Assembly (NCBI RefSeq): GCF_003932715.1
Contig: NZ_CP020700.1
Coordinates: 5,664,501 to 5,728,500, forward strand
DNA length: 64,000 bases
Direction of reading: 5' to 3'
Source of the DNA: Streptomyces tsukubensis
Lineage (GTDB): Bacteria; Actinomycetota; Actinomycetes; Streptomycetales; Streptomycetaceae
Shown here one piece after another: positions 29,916 through 39,283 of the stretch (position 1 is its first letter; each line of letters starts with the position of its first letter). A program made the translations under genes and the position numbers. The notes beneath the pieces are model-generated. The model searched no databases. It saw only the letters and a list, made by a program, of their open reading frames with translations, and was not told the origin of the DNA.

Positions 29916-30899
29916 ATGGACTCTGTTGACACTGCCCGGACCGAGGGCGACGACCTTCTGAGCGAGCTGATGAGGCCACTGCGGCTCACCGGCGTGTTCG
30001 ACAGCCGGTGGAACCTCCGCGGCCCCTGGGCCATCGAGGGCGACGCCGAGGAGAGCTGTGCCGTCCTGCACTTCATCACCGAAGGCGACTGCTGGATCAC
30101 CGGGGACGGGCGGACCTCCTTCCGGCTCCACGAAGGCGATCTCGCGGTCTTCCCGACCGGAACGGCGCACCGGCTCTCCGACCACCCCGACCGGCGCGGC
30201 GGCGTCGCGCTCGGCAGCGTGCTGCCCGAGCGCGAACCCGGCACCTCCGGCGAGATCCGGATCGACGGGGAGGGGCCGGTGACCAGGCTGCTCTGCGCCG
30301 GACTCCACTACGACGCGTCCGCCGCCGGCGGGCTCTACCGGGCCCTGCCCTGGGCCCTGGTCCTCGACCGCTCCCAGGTCGACCAGGAACCGCTGCTCCG
30401 GGACACCCTCCGGCTGCTCGCCACCACCGACCGCCCGGTCGGCCCCGGCGACCGGCTGGTCACCCTGCGCACCTTCGAGATGGCGCTGGTGCTGGCGCTC
30501 CGCCCGCTGCTGCGGGAACTCGCCGACAACCCCGCCACGCTGCCCCTGCTGCGGCACCCGGGGATCAGCAAGGCGATGGTGATCATCTCGACCCGGTTCG
30601 CGGAGCCCTGGACCATCGAATCGCTGGCCCGCGAGGTCGGGATGTCCCGGTCCGCCTTCACCGCCGCCTTCCGGGAACTGGTCGGGGAGGCCCCCGCCCG
30701 CCATCTCACCGGACGGCGGATGCAGGAGGCCGCCCGGCTGCTGGGGGAGACGTCGCTGCCCCAGTCCGCGGTGCCGCAGCGGGTCGGCTACCAGAGCGCC
30801 GTCGGCTTCCATCTGGCCTTCCGCAAATGGTTCGGTGTGACCCCCGGCGAATACCGGGCAGGCAACCGTCCGGCCGCCGCACGGCTGGCTGGTTCTTAA
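29916..30899 (+). CDS. AraC-family regulator with cupin sensor domain
   Basis: 327 residues from ATG 29916 (AAGGA at 29904-29908); a TTG at 29901 is a poorer start. The cupin-like N-terminal half (CAVLHFITEGDCWITGDG; LHEGDLAVFPTGTAHRL) should bind an effector. The C-terminal double HTH comprises WTIESLAREVGMSRSAFTAAF and the second AraC helix pair SAVPQRVGYQSAVGFHLAFRKWFGVTPGEYR. It lies between the divergent reductase and the HpaB-like gene and is the obvious cassette regulator. Confidence 0.93.
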   Translation: MDSVDTARTEGDDLLSELMRPLRLTGVFDSRWNLRGPWAIEGDAEESCAVLHFITEGDCWITGDGRTSFRLHEGDLAVFPTGTAHRLSDHPDRRGGVALGSVLPEREPGTSGEIRIDGEGPVTRLLCAGLHYDASAAGGLYRALPWALVLDRSQVDQEPLLRDTLRLLATTDRPVGPGDRLVTLRTFEMALVLALRPLLRELADNPATLPLLRHPGISKAMVIISTRFAEPWTIESLAREVGMSRSAFTAAFRELVGEAPARHLTGRRMQEAARLLGETSLPQSAVPQRVGYQSAVGFHLAFRKWFGVTPGEYRAGNRPAAARLAGS

Positions 30900-30989
30900 T
30901 CACCACTGGACGCTCTCTCATTGCCCAGCCGTCCCGGACCGGGTGAGGCTCGGTACGGACGGGGGATGTGTTCCGTTTGAGGAGAAACG

Positions 30990-32471
30990 TTGATCAGGTC
31001 TGGCTCGCACTATCTCGATGCGCTGGACGACGGCCGGGAGATCTGGCTGGACGGCGAGCGCGTCAAGGGCGTGTCCTCCCACCCCGCCTTCCGCGGCACC
31101 GCCGCGTCCATCGCGGGTCTGTACGACCTGGCGCACGCCTCCGACCAGAGCCCGGTGCTCACCAGTGACGGGATCCACCGGGCGTACGCGATCCCCCGCA
31201 CCCACGCCGATCTGGTGGCCCGCCGCCAGGCCTACAAGGTGTGGGCGGAGGCGAGCTACGGCTTCCTCGGCCGCACCCCGGACTACATGGCGAGCGGCGC
31301 CGCGGGGTTCGCGGCCCTGCCCCGGCTGTTCACGACGGACACCTTCGACGGGTCGGACAACGTTCTCGCATACCACCGAAGACTGGCCGAGAACGATCTG
31401 TACTGCGCGTTCACCATCACCAACCCCCGCCCCCGGCCCGGCGGCGACGACCCCGTGGTGCGGGTCGTCGCCGAACGCGACGGGGGCGTCGTGGTGCGCG
31501 GCGCCAAGACCATCGGCTCCGGAGCGGTCTTCGCCGACGAGGTCATCGTCGGCACCATCGAACCGCTCGCCCCGGACGACGTCGAACACGCGCTCTGCTT
31601 CTCGCTGCCCGTCGACACGCCCGGACTGAAGCTGATCTCACGGACCTCGTACGAGGGCCGGGCCCGCAGCGTCTTCGACAATCCGCTCTCCTCGCGCTTC
31701 GACGAGAACGACGCGATGCTCGTCTGCGACGACGTGTTCGTGCCCTGGGAGCGGGTGCTGACCTACCGGAACGTGGCGGCGACCGCCGCGATGTGGTGGC
31801 GCACCCCCGCCTACCTCAACTTCGTCCACCAGGCCGCCACCCGCTTCTGGACCAAACTGGAGTTCCTCACCGGGCTCGCGATCCTGCTCACCCGGGACAA
31901 CGGCACCCATGGACTGCCCGCCGTCACCGAATCCGTGGGACGGCTCCTCGGCATGGTCGCCCAGGCCAAGGCGTTCGTCCTGGCCGCCGAAGCGTCCTTC
32001 GAGGAGGTCGACGGCGGCTGCGGAGGGGTGGCCCCGGGCACGGAGATATCCTTCGCCCAGCGCATCATGGCCGGTGAGCTGTACCCCCGCGCCGTCCAGG
32101 AGATCAAGAGCCTGGCCGGCGGGTCGGTCATCCAGCTCCCGGCGTCCGGCGAGGACCTCCTCCACCCCGAACTCGGCCCGCTGATGCAGCCGTACCTGAA
32201 CTCGGCGGAGAGCACCGCCGAGGACCGGGTGAAGCTGCTGAAGCTGGTCTGGGACGCCCTCGGCTCCGAATTCGCCTCCCGCCACGAACAGTACGAACGC
32301 TTCTACCACGGCGCCCCGCACGTCTATCTGATGATGCAGCACGGCGCCGGCGGCGCGGAGGGCTGCGAGCGGCTGGCCCGCGCCTGCCTCGACGGATACG
32401 ACCTCACCGGTCCCGGCCGGGGGCCCGGGGTGAGCACGGCGGGAGGCGCCGGCGGCGGGACCCGCCGGTGA
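30990..32471 (+). CDS. HpaB-type FADH2-dependent aromatic hydroxylase (4-hydroxyphenylacetate 3-monooxygenase family)
   Basis: 493 residues from TTG 30990, supported by GAGGAG at 30979-30984. Acyl-CoA-dehydrogenase fold; family marks are GRTPDYMASGAAGF near residue 95, YCAFTITNPRPRPG, KTIGSGAVFADEVIVG and FVPWERVLTYRN. The family hydroxylates a phenol ortho to the OH (4-hydroxyphenylacetate, tyrosine derivatives, chlorophenols) using FADH2 from a separate reductase. No reductase gene is in the cassette, so it must be shared. The tail (last 25 residues) is Gly-rich. A perfect 21-bp hairpin follows 12 bases after the stop. Confidence 0.9.
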   Translation: MIRSGSHYLDALDDGREIWLDGERVKGVSSHPAFRGTAASIAGLYDLAHASDQSPVLTSDGIHRAYAIPRTHADLVARRQAYKVWAEASYGFLGRTPDYMASGAAGFAALPRLFTTDTFDGSDNVLAYHRRLAENDLYCAFTITNPRPRPGGDDPVVRVVAERDGGVVVRGAKTIGSGAVFADEVIVGTIEPLAPDDVEHALCFSLPVDTPGLKLISRTSYEGRARSVFDNPLSSRFDENDAMLVCDDVFVPWERVLTYRNVAATAAMWWRTPAYLNFVHQAATRFWTKLEFLTGLAILLTRDNGTHGLPAVTESVGRLLGMVAQAKAFVLAAEASFEEVDGGCGGVAPGTEISFAQRIMAGELYPRAVQEIKSLAGGSVIQLPASGEDLLHPELGPLMQPYLNSAESTAEDRVKLLKLVWDALGSEFASRHEQYERFYHGAPHVYLMMQHGAGGAEGCERLARACLDGYDLTGPGRGPGVSTAGGAGGGTRR

Positions 32472-32483
32472 CGCACGCGCCCC

Positions 32484-32537
32484 CGCCGGTCGGGCTCCCC
32501 GCGGAGCCGCCCGGCACCGCGGGGAGCCCGACCGGCG
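32484..32537 (+). terminator. perfect 21-bp hairpin after the HpaB-like gene
   Basis: 32484-32504 is the exact reverse complement of 32517-32537, with a 12-base loop (agccgcccggca). It is the longest perfect stem I found in the window and should end the HpaB transcript, so the downstream PrnB-like gene needs its own promoter. Confidence 0.85.
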
Positions 32538-33115
32538 CGGGCGCGCGCCATGACAGCGTTTTCCCCGCGGTACGCCTCCCCTCTCATGGGTCTACCGGGC
32601 TTCCGCCCCGTCCCGGCGCGCCCACCGCGACGGCCCTACGCCGCCCCGGGCCCGACCGTCACCGGGCTCCCGGGATCCTCGCCACGGCCGCCCCCGGCGC
32701 AGGGGGCGGCTCCGGCGTGCACACGCAGCGGCACAGCGCTCACCCGGCGCTCGTCCCGGGCGCGGGGAGCGCGGGGCATGCCGCGCTCCTGCCCGTACGA
32801 CTGGGTACGACAGCCGCGGGTACCCAAGCTCCAGGGTCCGGCGAGCCGTCCCGCCCCGGCCCCGGACAGCACCCCGGCCCCGCCGTCCGGCCGGAATCCG
32901 TCACCAGGGGCCCGACCAGCCCCGGGCACGGGCCCTTACCGGGGTCCGCCACCGGCCGCGCGGCCGGACAGGAGCGCCGCAGCACCCCGGAGTGAGGGGC
33001 GCACGGCAGGCGTGCGGGCGCGTACCGCGCCGGGCGGCGGGGGGCCGCCCCCGTACGACCGTCCATTTGACCCGCACTTTCTTTCCCGTCGCGATGTGTC
33101 CGAGGGGGGCCTCCG
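32538..33115. other. 578-bp gap before the PrnB-like gene
   Basis: Open frames exist, but their composition (Pro, Arg, Gly, Ala) and lack of any recognisable domain argue against coding. TTGACC at 33066-33071 could be a -35 element for the gene at 33116; GGGGGG at 33103-33108 is its likely ribosome-binding site. Nothing else is seen. Confidence 0.4.
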
Positions 33116-34432
33116 ATGACCTTGCACGACCTTGTCGTACCCGGTTTCGCAGCACGCACCGAACCGTATTTCCGCATTCCCGAGATCCGGGCCGCCGATC
33201 CGCTCGGCGCCGATGCGCCACTGGCCCGGCTCCCCGCCATGAACGCCGCCGCCGACGTCCCCGCGCTCGCCGCGGCCCTGCGCGCCCTGCTCCCCGAACC
33301 CGAGGACGTCGCCCGCTACGACGTCCCCCACGCCCTCGCCGCCATGCGCGACCTGGGCATGTTCCTCGGCTCCCTCAAACGCCACGGCACCGAGCCGGTC
33401 GCCGCCGTCCCCTATGTCCTGCCCGTCCTCGAACACCTCGGCCGGATCACGGACATGGTGCCGCGCGACACCGTCCACCACTACACCACCTGGAACCCGC
33501 CCGGCGAACGCCTGCGCACCTACACCGGGCTGACCGCCGAAGCCCGGCTCCAGGACGCCGTCCGGATGGTGATACCCGGACTGGTCGCCGCCCTCGAACA
33601 CTGTGCCGAGCTGGCCGGGCTCGAACCGTACGACCCCGGATTCGCCACCGCCCTCGACCGGATCGCCGACTCCCTCGGCGCGATGGTCGAGTCCATCGAC
33701 TTCACCATCGCCCATGTCCCCCCGGTGGTCTTCGCCACCGATATCCGCCCCTACTTCGAGGAGATCGGCGTCGACGGCGTCGACTACCTCGGCCCGGCCG
33801 CCGCCCAGGTCCCCCTCTGGCTGGTGGACCTGACGCTCTGGCAGTGCGACCGGAGCGACCGCTCGTACGAGCAGTTCCTCGCCGAATCCGTCCGCTACAC
33901 CCTCCCGGGGTGGCGCGCCCACTACACGGCCCACCGCGACGGCACCTCCGCCGTCTCCAAGTTCTCCGCCGCCGTCAGCTGGGAGACCGAGGGCGGCCGG
34001 CCCCCCGCCCATCTGGTGCGATCCGGTTACTCACTCGTACGGGTGCTGCGTATCCTCAAGGCGTTCCGGGCCCGTCACATCACCGTGGCGCGCAAGGCGT
34101 ACGCGGAGGAAGTGCGGTTGTACGACAAGGGCAGCGGCGGTGCGCCCCTCGAACTGCTGCGCGCCGTCCTCGACCTGACGCGCGACAACGAGACCTTCGT
34201 GCGCCGGGCCGTTGAACCGGCGCGCGCCGGGGGACGTGCCCGACACGACGCGTGCGGGCCCGGCGACACCTGCGGGTCCGCCGCCGAGGGCTGCGCCTGC
34301 GGCGGGAACGACGGCCCCGGGAGACCCGGGGGAGACGGCGGCCGGAACGGCGGCGACGGCCGCGACGGCCGGAGCCGGAGCCGGAGCGTCCGGCGGGCAG
34401 GGACCGGAGAGGCCGGGGAGACGGAACAATGA
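33116..34432 (+). CDS. PrnB-like heme protein (indoleamine 2,3-dioxygenase superfamily, DUF1864) with Cys-cluster tail
   Basis: 438 residues. Similar over its first 365 residues to monodechloroaminopyrrolnitrin synthase PrnB as I recall it: MRDLGMFLGSLKRHG, HYTTWNPPGERLRTYTGL, MVESIDF, RPYFEEI, YLGPAAAQVPLWLVDLTLW and RILKAFRARHITVARKAY. His321 in that last motif aligns with the proximal heme ligand of PrnB. PrnB rearranges 7-chlorotryptophan; no halogenase or Rieske oxygenase lies nearby, so the product here must differ. Residues 372-438 are a Gly/Arg-rich extension with Cys380, 386, 393 and 395 (C-x5-C-x6-C-x-C). Overlaps the FAD monooxygenase gene by ATGA. Confidence 0.82.
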   Translation: MTLHDLVVPGFAARTEPYFRIPEIRAADPLGADAPLARLPAMNAAADVPALAAALRALLPEPEDVARYDVPHALAAMRDLGMFLGSLKRHGTEPVAAVPYVLPVLEHLGRITDMVPRDTVHHYTTWNPPGERLRTYTGLTAEARLQDAVRMVIPGLVAALEHCAELAGLEPYDPGFATALDRIADSLGAMVESIDFTIAHVPPVVFATDIRPYFEEIGVDGVDYLGPAAAQVPLWLVDLTLWQCDRSDRSYEQFLAESVRYTLPGWRAHYTAHRDGTSAVSKFSAAVSWETEGGRPPAHLVRSGYSLVRVLRILKAFRARHITVARKAYAEEVRLYDKGSGGAPLELLRAVLDLTRDNETFVRRAVEPARAGGRARHDACGPGDTCGSAAEGCACGGNDGPGRPGGDGGRNGGDGRDGRSRSRSVRRAGTGEAGETEQ

Positions 34433-35763
34433 CCCACTTCATGATCGCGGGCGGCGGTATCGCCGGGCTGACGGCGGCGCTCGCGCTCCACCGGGCCGGA
34501 TTCACCGCGGTCACGGTCGTCGAGGCGGCCCGCGAACTGCGCGCGGTCGGCGCCGGGCTGAACATCATGCCGAACGCCGTGCGTGAGCTCGACGAACTGG
34601 GGCTCATCGACGAGCTGTCGGCCCGCGGCCTCGCCACCCGTGAACTGCGCTACTACCACCGCAGCGGCGGGCTGATCTCCACCGAGCCCCGCGGTCTCGC
34701 CGCCGGGTACCGCTGGCCGCAGCTCTCCATCGGCCGCTGCGCCCTCCAGAGCGTCCTCGCGGACGCCGTACGGGAACGGCTCGGAGCCGAGGCCCTCGTC
34801 CCCGGCGTCCGGGTGGCCGCCGTGGAGCAGCAGCCCCACGGCCGCCCCCGGGTACGGATCCAGCACCGGGACGGCGTCCACCGGGGCAGCGGCTCCCTGG
34901 AGCCCGACGTCCTCATCGGCGCCGACGGGATCCGCTCCGCGGTCCGCGCCGGGCTCAACCCCGGCGAGGGCGAACCGCCGTGGAACGGGCAGCTGATCTG
35001 GCGCGGGGTGTCCCGGGTGCCCGCCGAACGTGCCGGAACGTTCATGTTCATCGCCGGTGACGACCGGCAGAAGGCCGTCGTCTACCCGATGGCCGCACCC
35101 GATCCGGAGGACGGTACGGTCCCGGTGAACTGGGCCCTCGCCATCCCCGCCGCACTGGCCGCCGAATCGGCGCCCCGGGACGGGTCCGGGGCGGCCGCCG
35201 AGTCCCCGGGCGCCCACCGCGGCGACTGGGACCGCCGGATCTCCGTCGAACGCGTCGCGCACCACTACCGCGGCTGGGAGTTCGGCGGTGTCGACGTGGC
35301 GGAGGTGGTGTCGGCGGCGGAGGCGGCGTACGAGTACCCGATGGTCGACCGGGAGCCGCTGGAGCGCTGGTCCCACGGCCGTACCACTCTGATCGGTGAC
35401 GCGGCGCACGCGATGTACCCGGCGGGCTCCAACGGCGCGACCCAGTCCGTCGTCGACGCCCGGGCGCTGGCCCAGGCGCTCTCCGTCCACCGCGACCCGA
35501 CCGACGCGCTCGCCGCCTACGAGGCCCACCGGCGCCCGGCCATGACGGAGATCCAGCGGGCGAACCGGAGGCACGGCCCCGAGGTCGTGATCGCCCTCGC
35601 CCATGAGCGCGCGCCCGGCGGCTTCACCGATATCGACGAGGTCGTCCCGCCCGCGGAGCGCGCGGAGATAGCGGCGCGGTACGCGGCGAAGGGCGCGTTC
35701 GACCCGGCGACGGTGAACCTCGGCTCCCCGTACGAACCGGGCCGCCCCCCGGCCCTGGACTGA
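34429..35763 (+). CDS. PhzS-like FAD-dependent aromatic monooxygenase
   Basis: 444 residues from ATG 34429, overlapping the PrnB-like stop. Class A flavoprotein hydroxylase: MIAGGGIAGLTAALAL dinucleotide fold, the DVLIGADGIRSAVR DG motif, and HGRTTLIGDAAHAMYPAGSNGATQSVVDARALA, whose MYPxGxNGAxQ form is that of PhzS and salicylate/3-hydroxybenzoate hydroxylases. It uses NAD(P)H and O2 to hydroxylate, often decarboxylatively, an activated aromatic ring. Tight coupling implies it acts directly on the product of the PrnB-like enzyme; that is inference. Confidence 0.9.
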   Translation: MTHFMIAGGGIAGLTAALALHRAGFTAVTVVEAARELRAVGAGLNIMPNAVRELDELGLIDELSARGLATRELRYYHRSGGLISTEPRGLAAGYRWPQLSIGRCALQSVLADAVRERLGAEALVPGVRVAAVEQQPHGRPRVRIQHRDGVHRGSGSLEPDVLIGADGIRSAVRAGLNPGEGEPPWNGQLIWRGVSRVPAERAGTFMFIAGDDRQKAVVYPMAAPDPEDGTVPVNWALAIPAALAAESAPRDGSGAAAESPGAHRGDWDRRISVERVAHHYRGWEFGGVDVAEVVSAAEAAYEYPMVDREPLERWSHGRTTLIGDAAHAMYPAGSNGATQSVVDARALAQALSVHRDPTDALAAYEAHRRPAMTEIQRANRRHGPEVVIALAHERAPGGFTDIDEVVPPAERAEIAARYAAKGAFDPATVNLGSPYEPGRPPALD

Positions 35764-35897
35764 CGCCCCGCCGGTACTGTCCCGCCGACAGGACCGGCCG
35801 CGCGGCCCGGGCAGCCGCCCCGTCTCGGCCCGGATCGGGGCGCCCCGGCGCCGGCGGGCCTTGCTGGTCACACGGCATGTGCAACATGCAGGCCGCC

Positions 35898-36088
35898 CCG
35901 GGCCCGGTGGGCCTTGCGGGTCTGGTGCCCGCGTCCGGCGGGGGTGTGCTGTGGTCCGTGTCCGGATGGGGTGGCTCGGGCGGGGCCGTGCGGGCCGCCG
36001 ACCCGTTCCGGTGGACTCCTGGGCCCTGGATCCCGACCCGGCCCCGGGTGGTCCGGGCCCGGTGGGCCTTGCGGGTCTGGTGCCCGCG
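35898..36088. repeat. 36-bp exact direct repeat, 155-bp period
   Basis: 35898-35933 and 36053-36088 are identical over 36 bases (core GGTGGGCCTTGCGGGTCTGG). A diverged fragment GGCGGGCCTTGCTGGTC precedes them at about 35853. These could be remnants of a duplicated segment or recombination scars beside the inserted cassette. Confidence 0.8.
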
Positions 36089-36357
36089 AATCCGGCGCGG
36101 GTGCGCCGCCGGGTCCCAGATGTGCCGCTCGTACGACGCGCTGCGGCCGGACGGCCGCCCGGGTCACCGGTTCGGGGCGACCGGACCCGTACCGTCCGCC
36201 CCGCGGCACCCGCCCGTCCCCGCCAGGTCGCTGGCCGCGGACGGCGGTGCGGCCGCCCCGGGGGCTCCGGAGCCGACGCCGGTCACGGCGCCTGCGGGAG
36301 GCGGCCGCACCGCCACCCGGCGCGGGACCCGCCGGGCCCGCGCCCCGGCAGGCTCTT

Positions 36358-36430
<73 letters not shown>

Positions 36431-36553
36431 GGGCCCGCGCCCGGCGGGGGCGCCTCACCCCGGTGCCCGCCCCGCCCTCCGCAGGAGACCCGCGGCGCGC
36501 GGGGGAGCGCGGGCGTCCGCGGGGATGGGGGTCGCTCCTGCGAAGGTGGGAGC

Positions 36554-39172
36554 GTGAAGGCCATCCGTCGGTTCACCGTCCGACCCGTCCTGCCCGAAGC
36601 CCTGCGCCCGCTCAGCGACCTGGCGCGCAATCTCCGCTGGTCGTGGCATACCGAAACCCGTGACCTGTTCCAGGCCGTCGACCCCGACGGCTGGCGGGCC
36701 TGCGACGGAGACCCCGTCCAACTGCTGGGAGCGGTACCGGCCGGGCGGCTCGCGGAGCTGGCCGCCGACCGGCGCTTCCTGCGCCGGCTCACCGCCGCCG
36801 CCGACGACCTCGACGACTATCTGCACGGCCGCCGCTGGTACCAGACCCACCCCCGGGCCGCCGAGTTCCCCGCCGCCGTCGCCTACTTCTCGCCCGAGTT
36901 CGGCGTCACCGCCGCCCTCCCGCAGTACTCCGGCGGCCTCGGCATCCTCGCCGGGGACCACCTCAAGGCCGCCAGCGACCTCGGCGCCCCCCTGATCGGT
37001 GTCGGTCTCCTCTACCGCCACGGCTACTTCCGCCAGTCGCTCTCCCGCGACGGCTGGCAGCAGGAGCACTATCCCCTCCTCGACCCCGACGAACTGCCCG
37101 TCACCCTGCTGCGGGAGCCCGGCGGCAGCCCCGCGCAGATCTCCCTCGCCCTGCCCGCCGGACGCTCGCTGCGCGCCCATGTCTGGGTCGCCCGGGTCGG
37201 CCGCGTCCCCCTGCTGATGCTCGACTCCGACGTCGAGGAGAACGGGCCCGGCGAACGCGATGTCACCGACCGGCTGTACGGCGGCGGCAGCGAGCACCGG
37301 CTGCTCCAGGAGATGCTGCTCGGCATCGGCGGCGTCCGCGCGGTCCGTACGTACTGCAGGCTCACCGGCCACCCCGGGCCCGAGGTCTTCCACACCAACG
37401 AGGGCCACGCCGGCTTCCTCGGCCTTGAACGCATCCGGGAGGCGGGCGAGGCCGGACTCGGTTTCGACGCCGCCCTCGAAGCCGTCCGCGCGGGCACCGT
37501 CTTCACCACCCACACCCCCGTCCCCGCCGGGATCGACCGCTTCGACCGCGAACTCGTCGCCCGGCACCTCGGCGACCGCGGCGCCCTGCCGGGCGTCCCC
37601 GTCGACCGGATCCTCCGGCTCGGCACCGAGACCTACCCCGGCGGCGACCCCCAGGTCTTCAACATGGCCGTCATGGGGCTGAGGCTCGCCCAGCGCGCCA
37701 ACGGCGTGTCCACGCTCCACGGCGCCGTCAGCCGCGGGATGTTCGCCGGTCTGTGGCCGGGCTTCGACGCCGAAGAGGTGCCCATCACCTCCGTCACCAA
37801 CGGCGTCCACGCCCCCACCTGGGTCGCCCCCGAGGTCTTCCGCCTCGGCGCCCGCCGGATCGGGGCCGGCCGGGCCGAGGACGCGCTCACCGTCGGCGGC
37901 TCCGAACTGTGGCACGCCGTCGAAGGCATCCCCGACGCCGAGATCTGGGAGCTCCGCCGCGAACTGCGCGAACAGCTCGTGACGGAGGTACGGACCCGGC
38001 TCCGGGCCTCCTGGCGGCAGCGCGGCGCGGGCGCCGCCGAACTCGGCTGGGTCGACGGGGTCCTCGACCCCGATGTCCTCACCATCGGCTTCGCCCGCCG
38101 GGTCCCCTCGTACAAACGCCTCACCCTGATGCTCCGCGACCGCGACCGGCTGCGGTCCCTGCTGCTGCACCCCGAACGCCCCGTCCAGATCGTCGTCGCG
38201 GGCAAGGCCCACCCCGCCGACGACGGCGGCAAACGCCTCGTCCAGGAGCTGGTGCGGTTCGCGGACGATCCGCGGGTCCGGCACCGGATCGCCTTCCTGC
38301 CCGACTACGGCATGGCCATGGCACAGAAGCTCTACCCCGGCTGCGACGTCTGGCTGAACAACCCGCTGCGCCCGCTGGAGGCCTGCGGCACCAGCGGAAT
38401 GAAGGCCGCCCTCAACGGCTGCCTCAACCTCTCCGTCCTCGACGGCTGGTGGGACGAGTGGTACGAGCCGGACTTCGGCTGGGCGATCCCCACCGCCGAC
38501 GGCGACGGTACGTCCGCGACGTCCACCATGGAGGAGGACCGCCGGGACGATCTGGAGGCGGCCGCGCTCTACGAGCTGATCGAGAACCGGGTCGCGCCCC
38601 GCTTCTACGACCGGGGACCGGGCGGACTGCCCCACCACTGGGTCGGGATGGTCCGCCGCACCCTCGCCGTACTCGGTCCGAAGGTCCTGGCCGGACGGAT
38701 GGTCCGGGAGTACGTGGAGCGGCTGTACGCCCCCGCGGCCGGCGCCCACCGGGCCCTGGACGCGGCGACCTCGGGCGATCTCGCCGGGTGGAAGGCCCGG
38801 GTGCGCGGCGCCTGGCCGAAGGTGGCCGTCGACCATGTGGAGGCGGTGGAGCACGCCCCCGCCGGGACCGCCGAGCTGGGCGTGGTGCTGGCCCTGCGGG
38901 TCCGGGTGGCCCTCGGGGATCTGACCCCGGACGATGTCGAGGTGCAGGCGGTCGCCGGTCGCGTCGACGCGGACGACGCGATCACCGAGGCCCGCCCCTA
39001 CCCCCTGAAGCCCGCGGGTGGTCCGGATCTGGAGGGGCGGGTGGTGTACGAGGGACCGCTGCCCCTGGACCGTACCGGCGCCTTCGGTTACACCATCCGG
39101 GTCCTCCCGTCCCACCCGCTGCTGGCGTCCCCGGCCGATCTCGGCCTGGTCGCCTGGCCGGGGACGCGCTGA
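36554..39172 (+). CDS. glgP: alpha-glucan (glycogen) phosphorylase
   Basis: 872 residues from GTG 36554 (MKAIRRFTVRPVLPEALRPL), preceded by GGTGGGAG. Releases glucose 1-phosphate from alpha-1,4-glucan; in the GlgE system this is the catabolic arm. GT35 short actinobacterial type: YFSPEFGVTAALPQYSGGLGILAGDHLK, HTNEGHAGFLGLERI, TNGVHAPTWV, GKAHPADDGGK, and the pyridoxal-phosphate Lys in EACGTSGMKAALNG. The long open frame upstream of 36554 is not conserved and is not included. Confidence 0.96.
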   Translation: MKAIRRFTVRPVLPEALRPLSDLARNLRWSWHTETRDLFQAVDPDGWRACDGDPVQLLGAVPAGRLAELAADRRFLRRLTAAADDLDDYLHGRRWYQTHPRAAEFPAAVAYFSPEFGVTAALPQYSGGLGILAGDHLKAASDLGAPLIGVGLLYRHGYFRQSLSRDGWQQEHYPLLDPDELPVTLLREPGGSPAQISLALPAGRSLRAHVWVARVGRVPLLMLDSDVEENGPGERDVTDRLYGGGSEHRLLQEMLLGIGGVRAVRTYCRLTGHPGPEVFHTNEGHAGFLGLERIREAGEAGLGFDAALEAVRAGTVFTTHTPVPAGIDRFDRELVARHLGDRGALPGVPVDRILRLGTETYPGGDPQVFNMAVMGLRLAQRANGVSTLHGAVSRGMFAGLWPGFDAEEVPITSVTNGVHAPTWVAPEVFRLGARRIGAGRAEDALTVGGSELWHAVEGIPDAEIWELRRELREQLVTEVRTRLRASWRQRGAGAAELGWVDGVLDPDVLTIGFARRVPSYKRLTLMLRDRDRLRSLLLHPERPVQIVVAGKAHPADDGGKRLVQELVRFADDPRVRHRIAFLPDYGMAMAQKLYPGCDVWLNNPLRPLEACGTSGMKAALNGCLNLSVLDGWWDEWYEPDFGWAIPTADGDGTSATSTMEEDRRDDLEAAALYELIENRVAPRFYDRGPGGLPHHWVGMVRRTLAVLGPKVLAGRMVREYVERLYAPAAGAHRALDAATSGDLAGWKARVRGAWPKVAVDHVEAVEHAPAGTAELGVVLALRVRVALGDLTPDDVEVQAVAGRVDADDAITEARPYPLKPAGGPDLEGRVVYEGPLPLDRTGAFGYTIRVLPSHPLLASPADLGLVAWPGTR

Positions 39173-39283
39173 CCCCCGGACGGACGGGACTCGACGGACT
39201 CGACGAACCCAACGGACACGGCCCGGGGCTCAGGCGGGCAGCTCCGTGTCGACCGACGGCACCCCGGGGGCGCCGCCGCCCGC

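Noticed and set aside
32468..32995. 175-codon open frame starting at the HpaB stop
   Set aside because: Its start sits inside the terminator region, the composition is Pro/Gly/Ala/Arg-rich and it matches no family; treated as non-coding.
33116..35763. Calling the cassette a pyrrolnitrin pathway because of the PrnB-like gene
   Set aside because: No tryptophan halogenase (PrnA/PrnC-like) or PrnD-like Rieske oxygenase is present, and HpaB and PhzS-like enzymes do not belong to that pathway.
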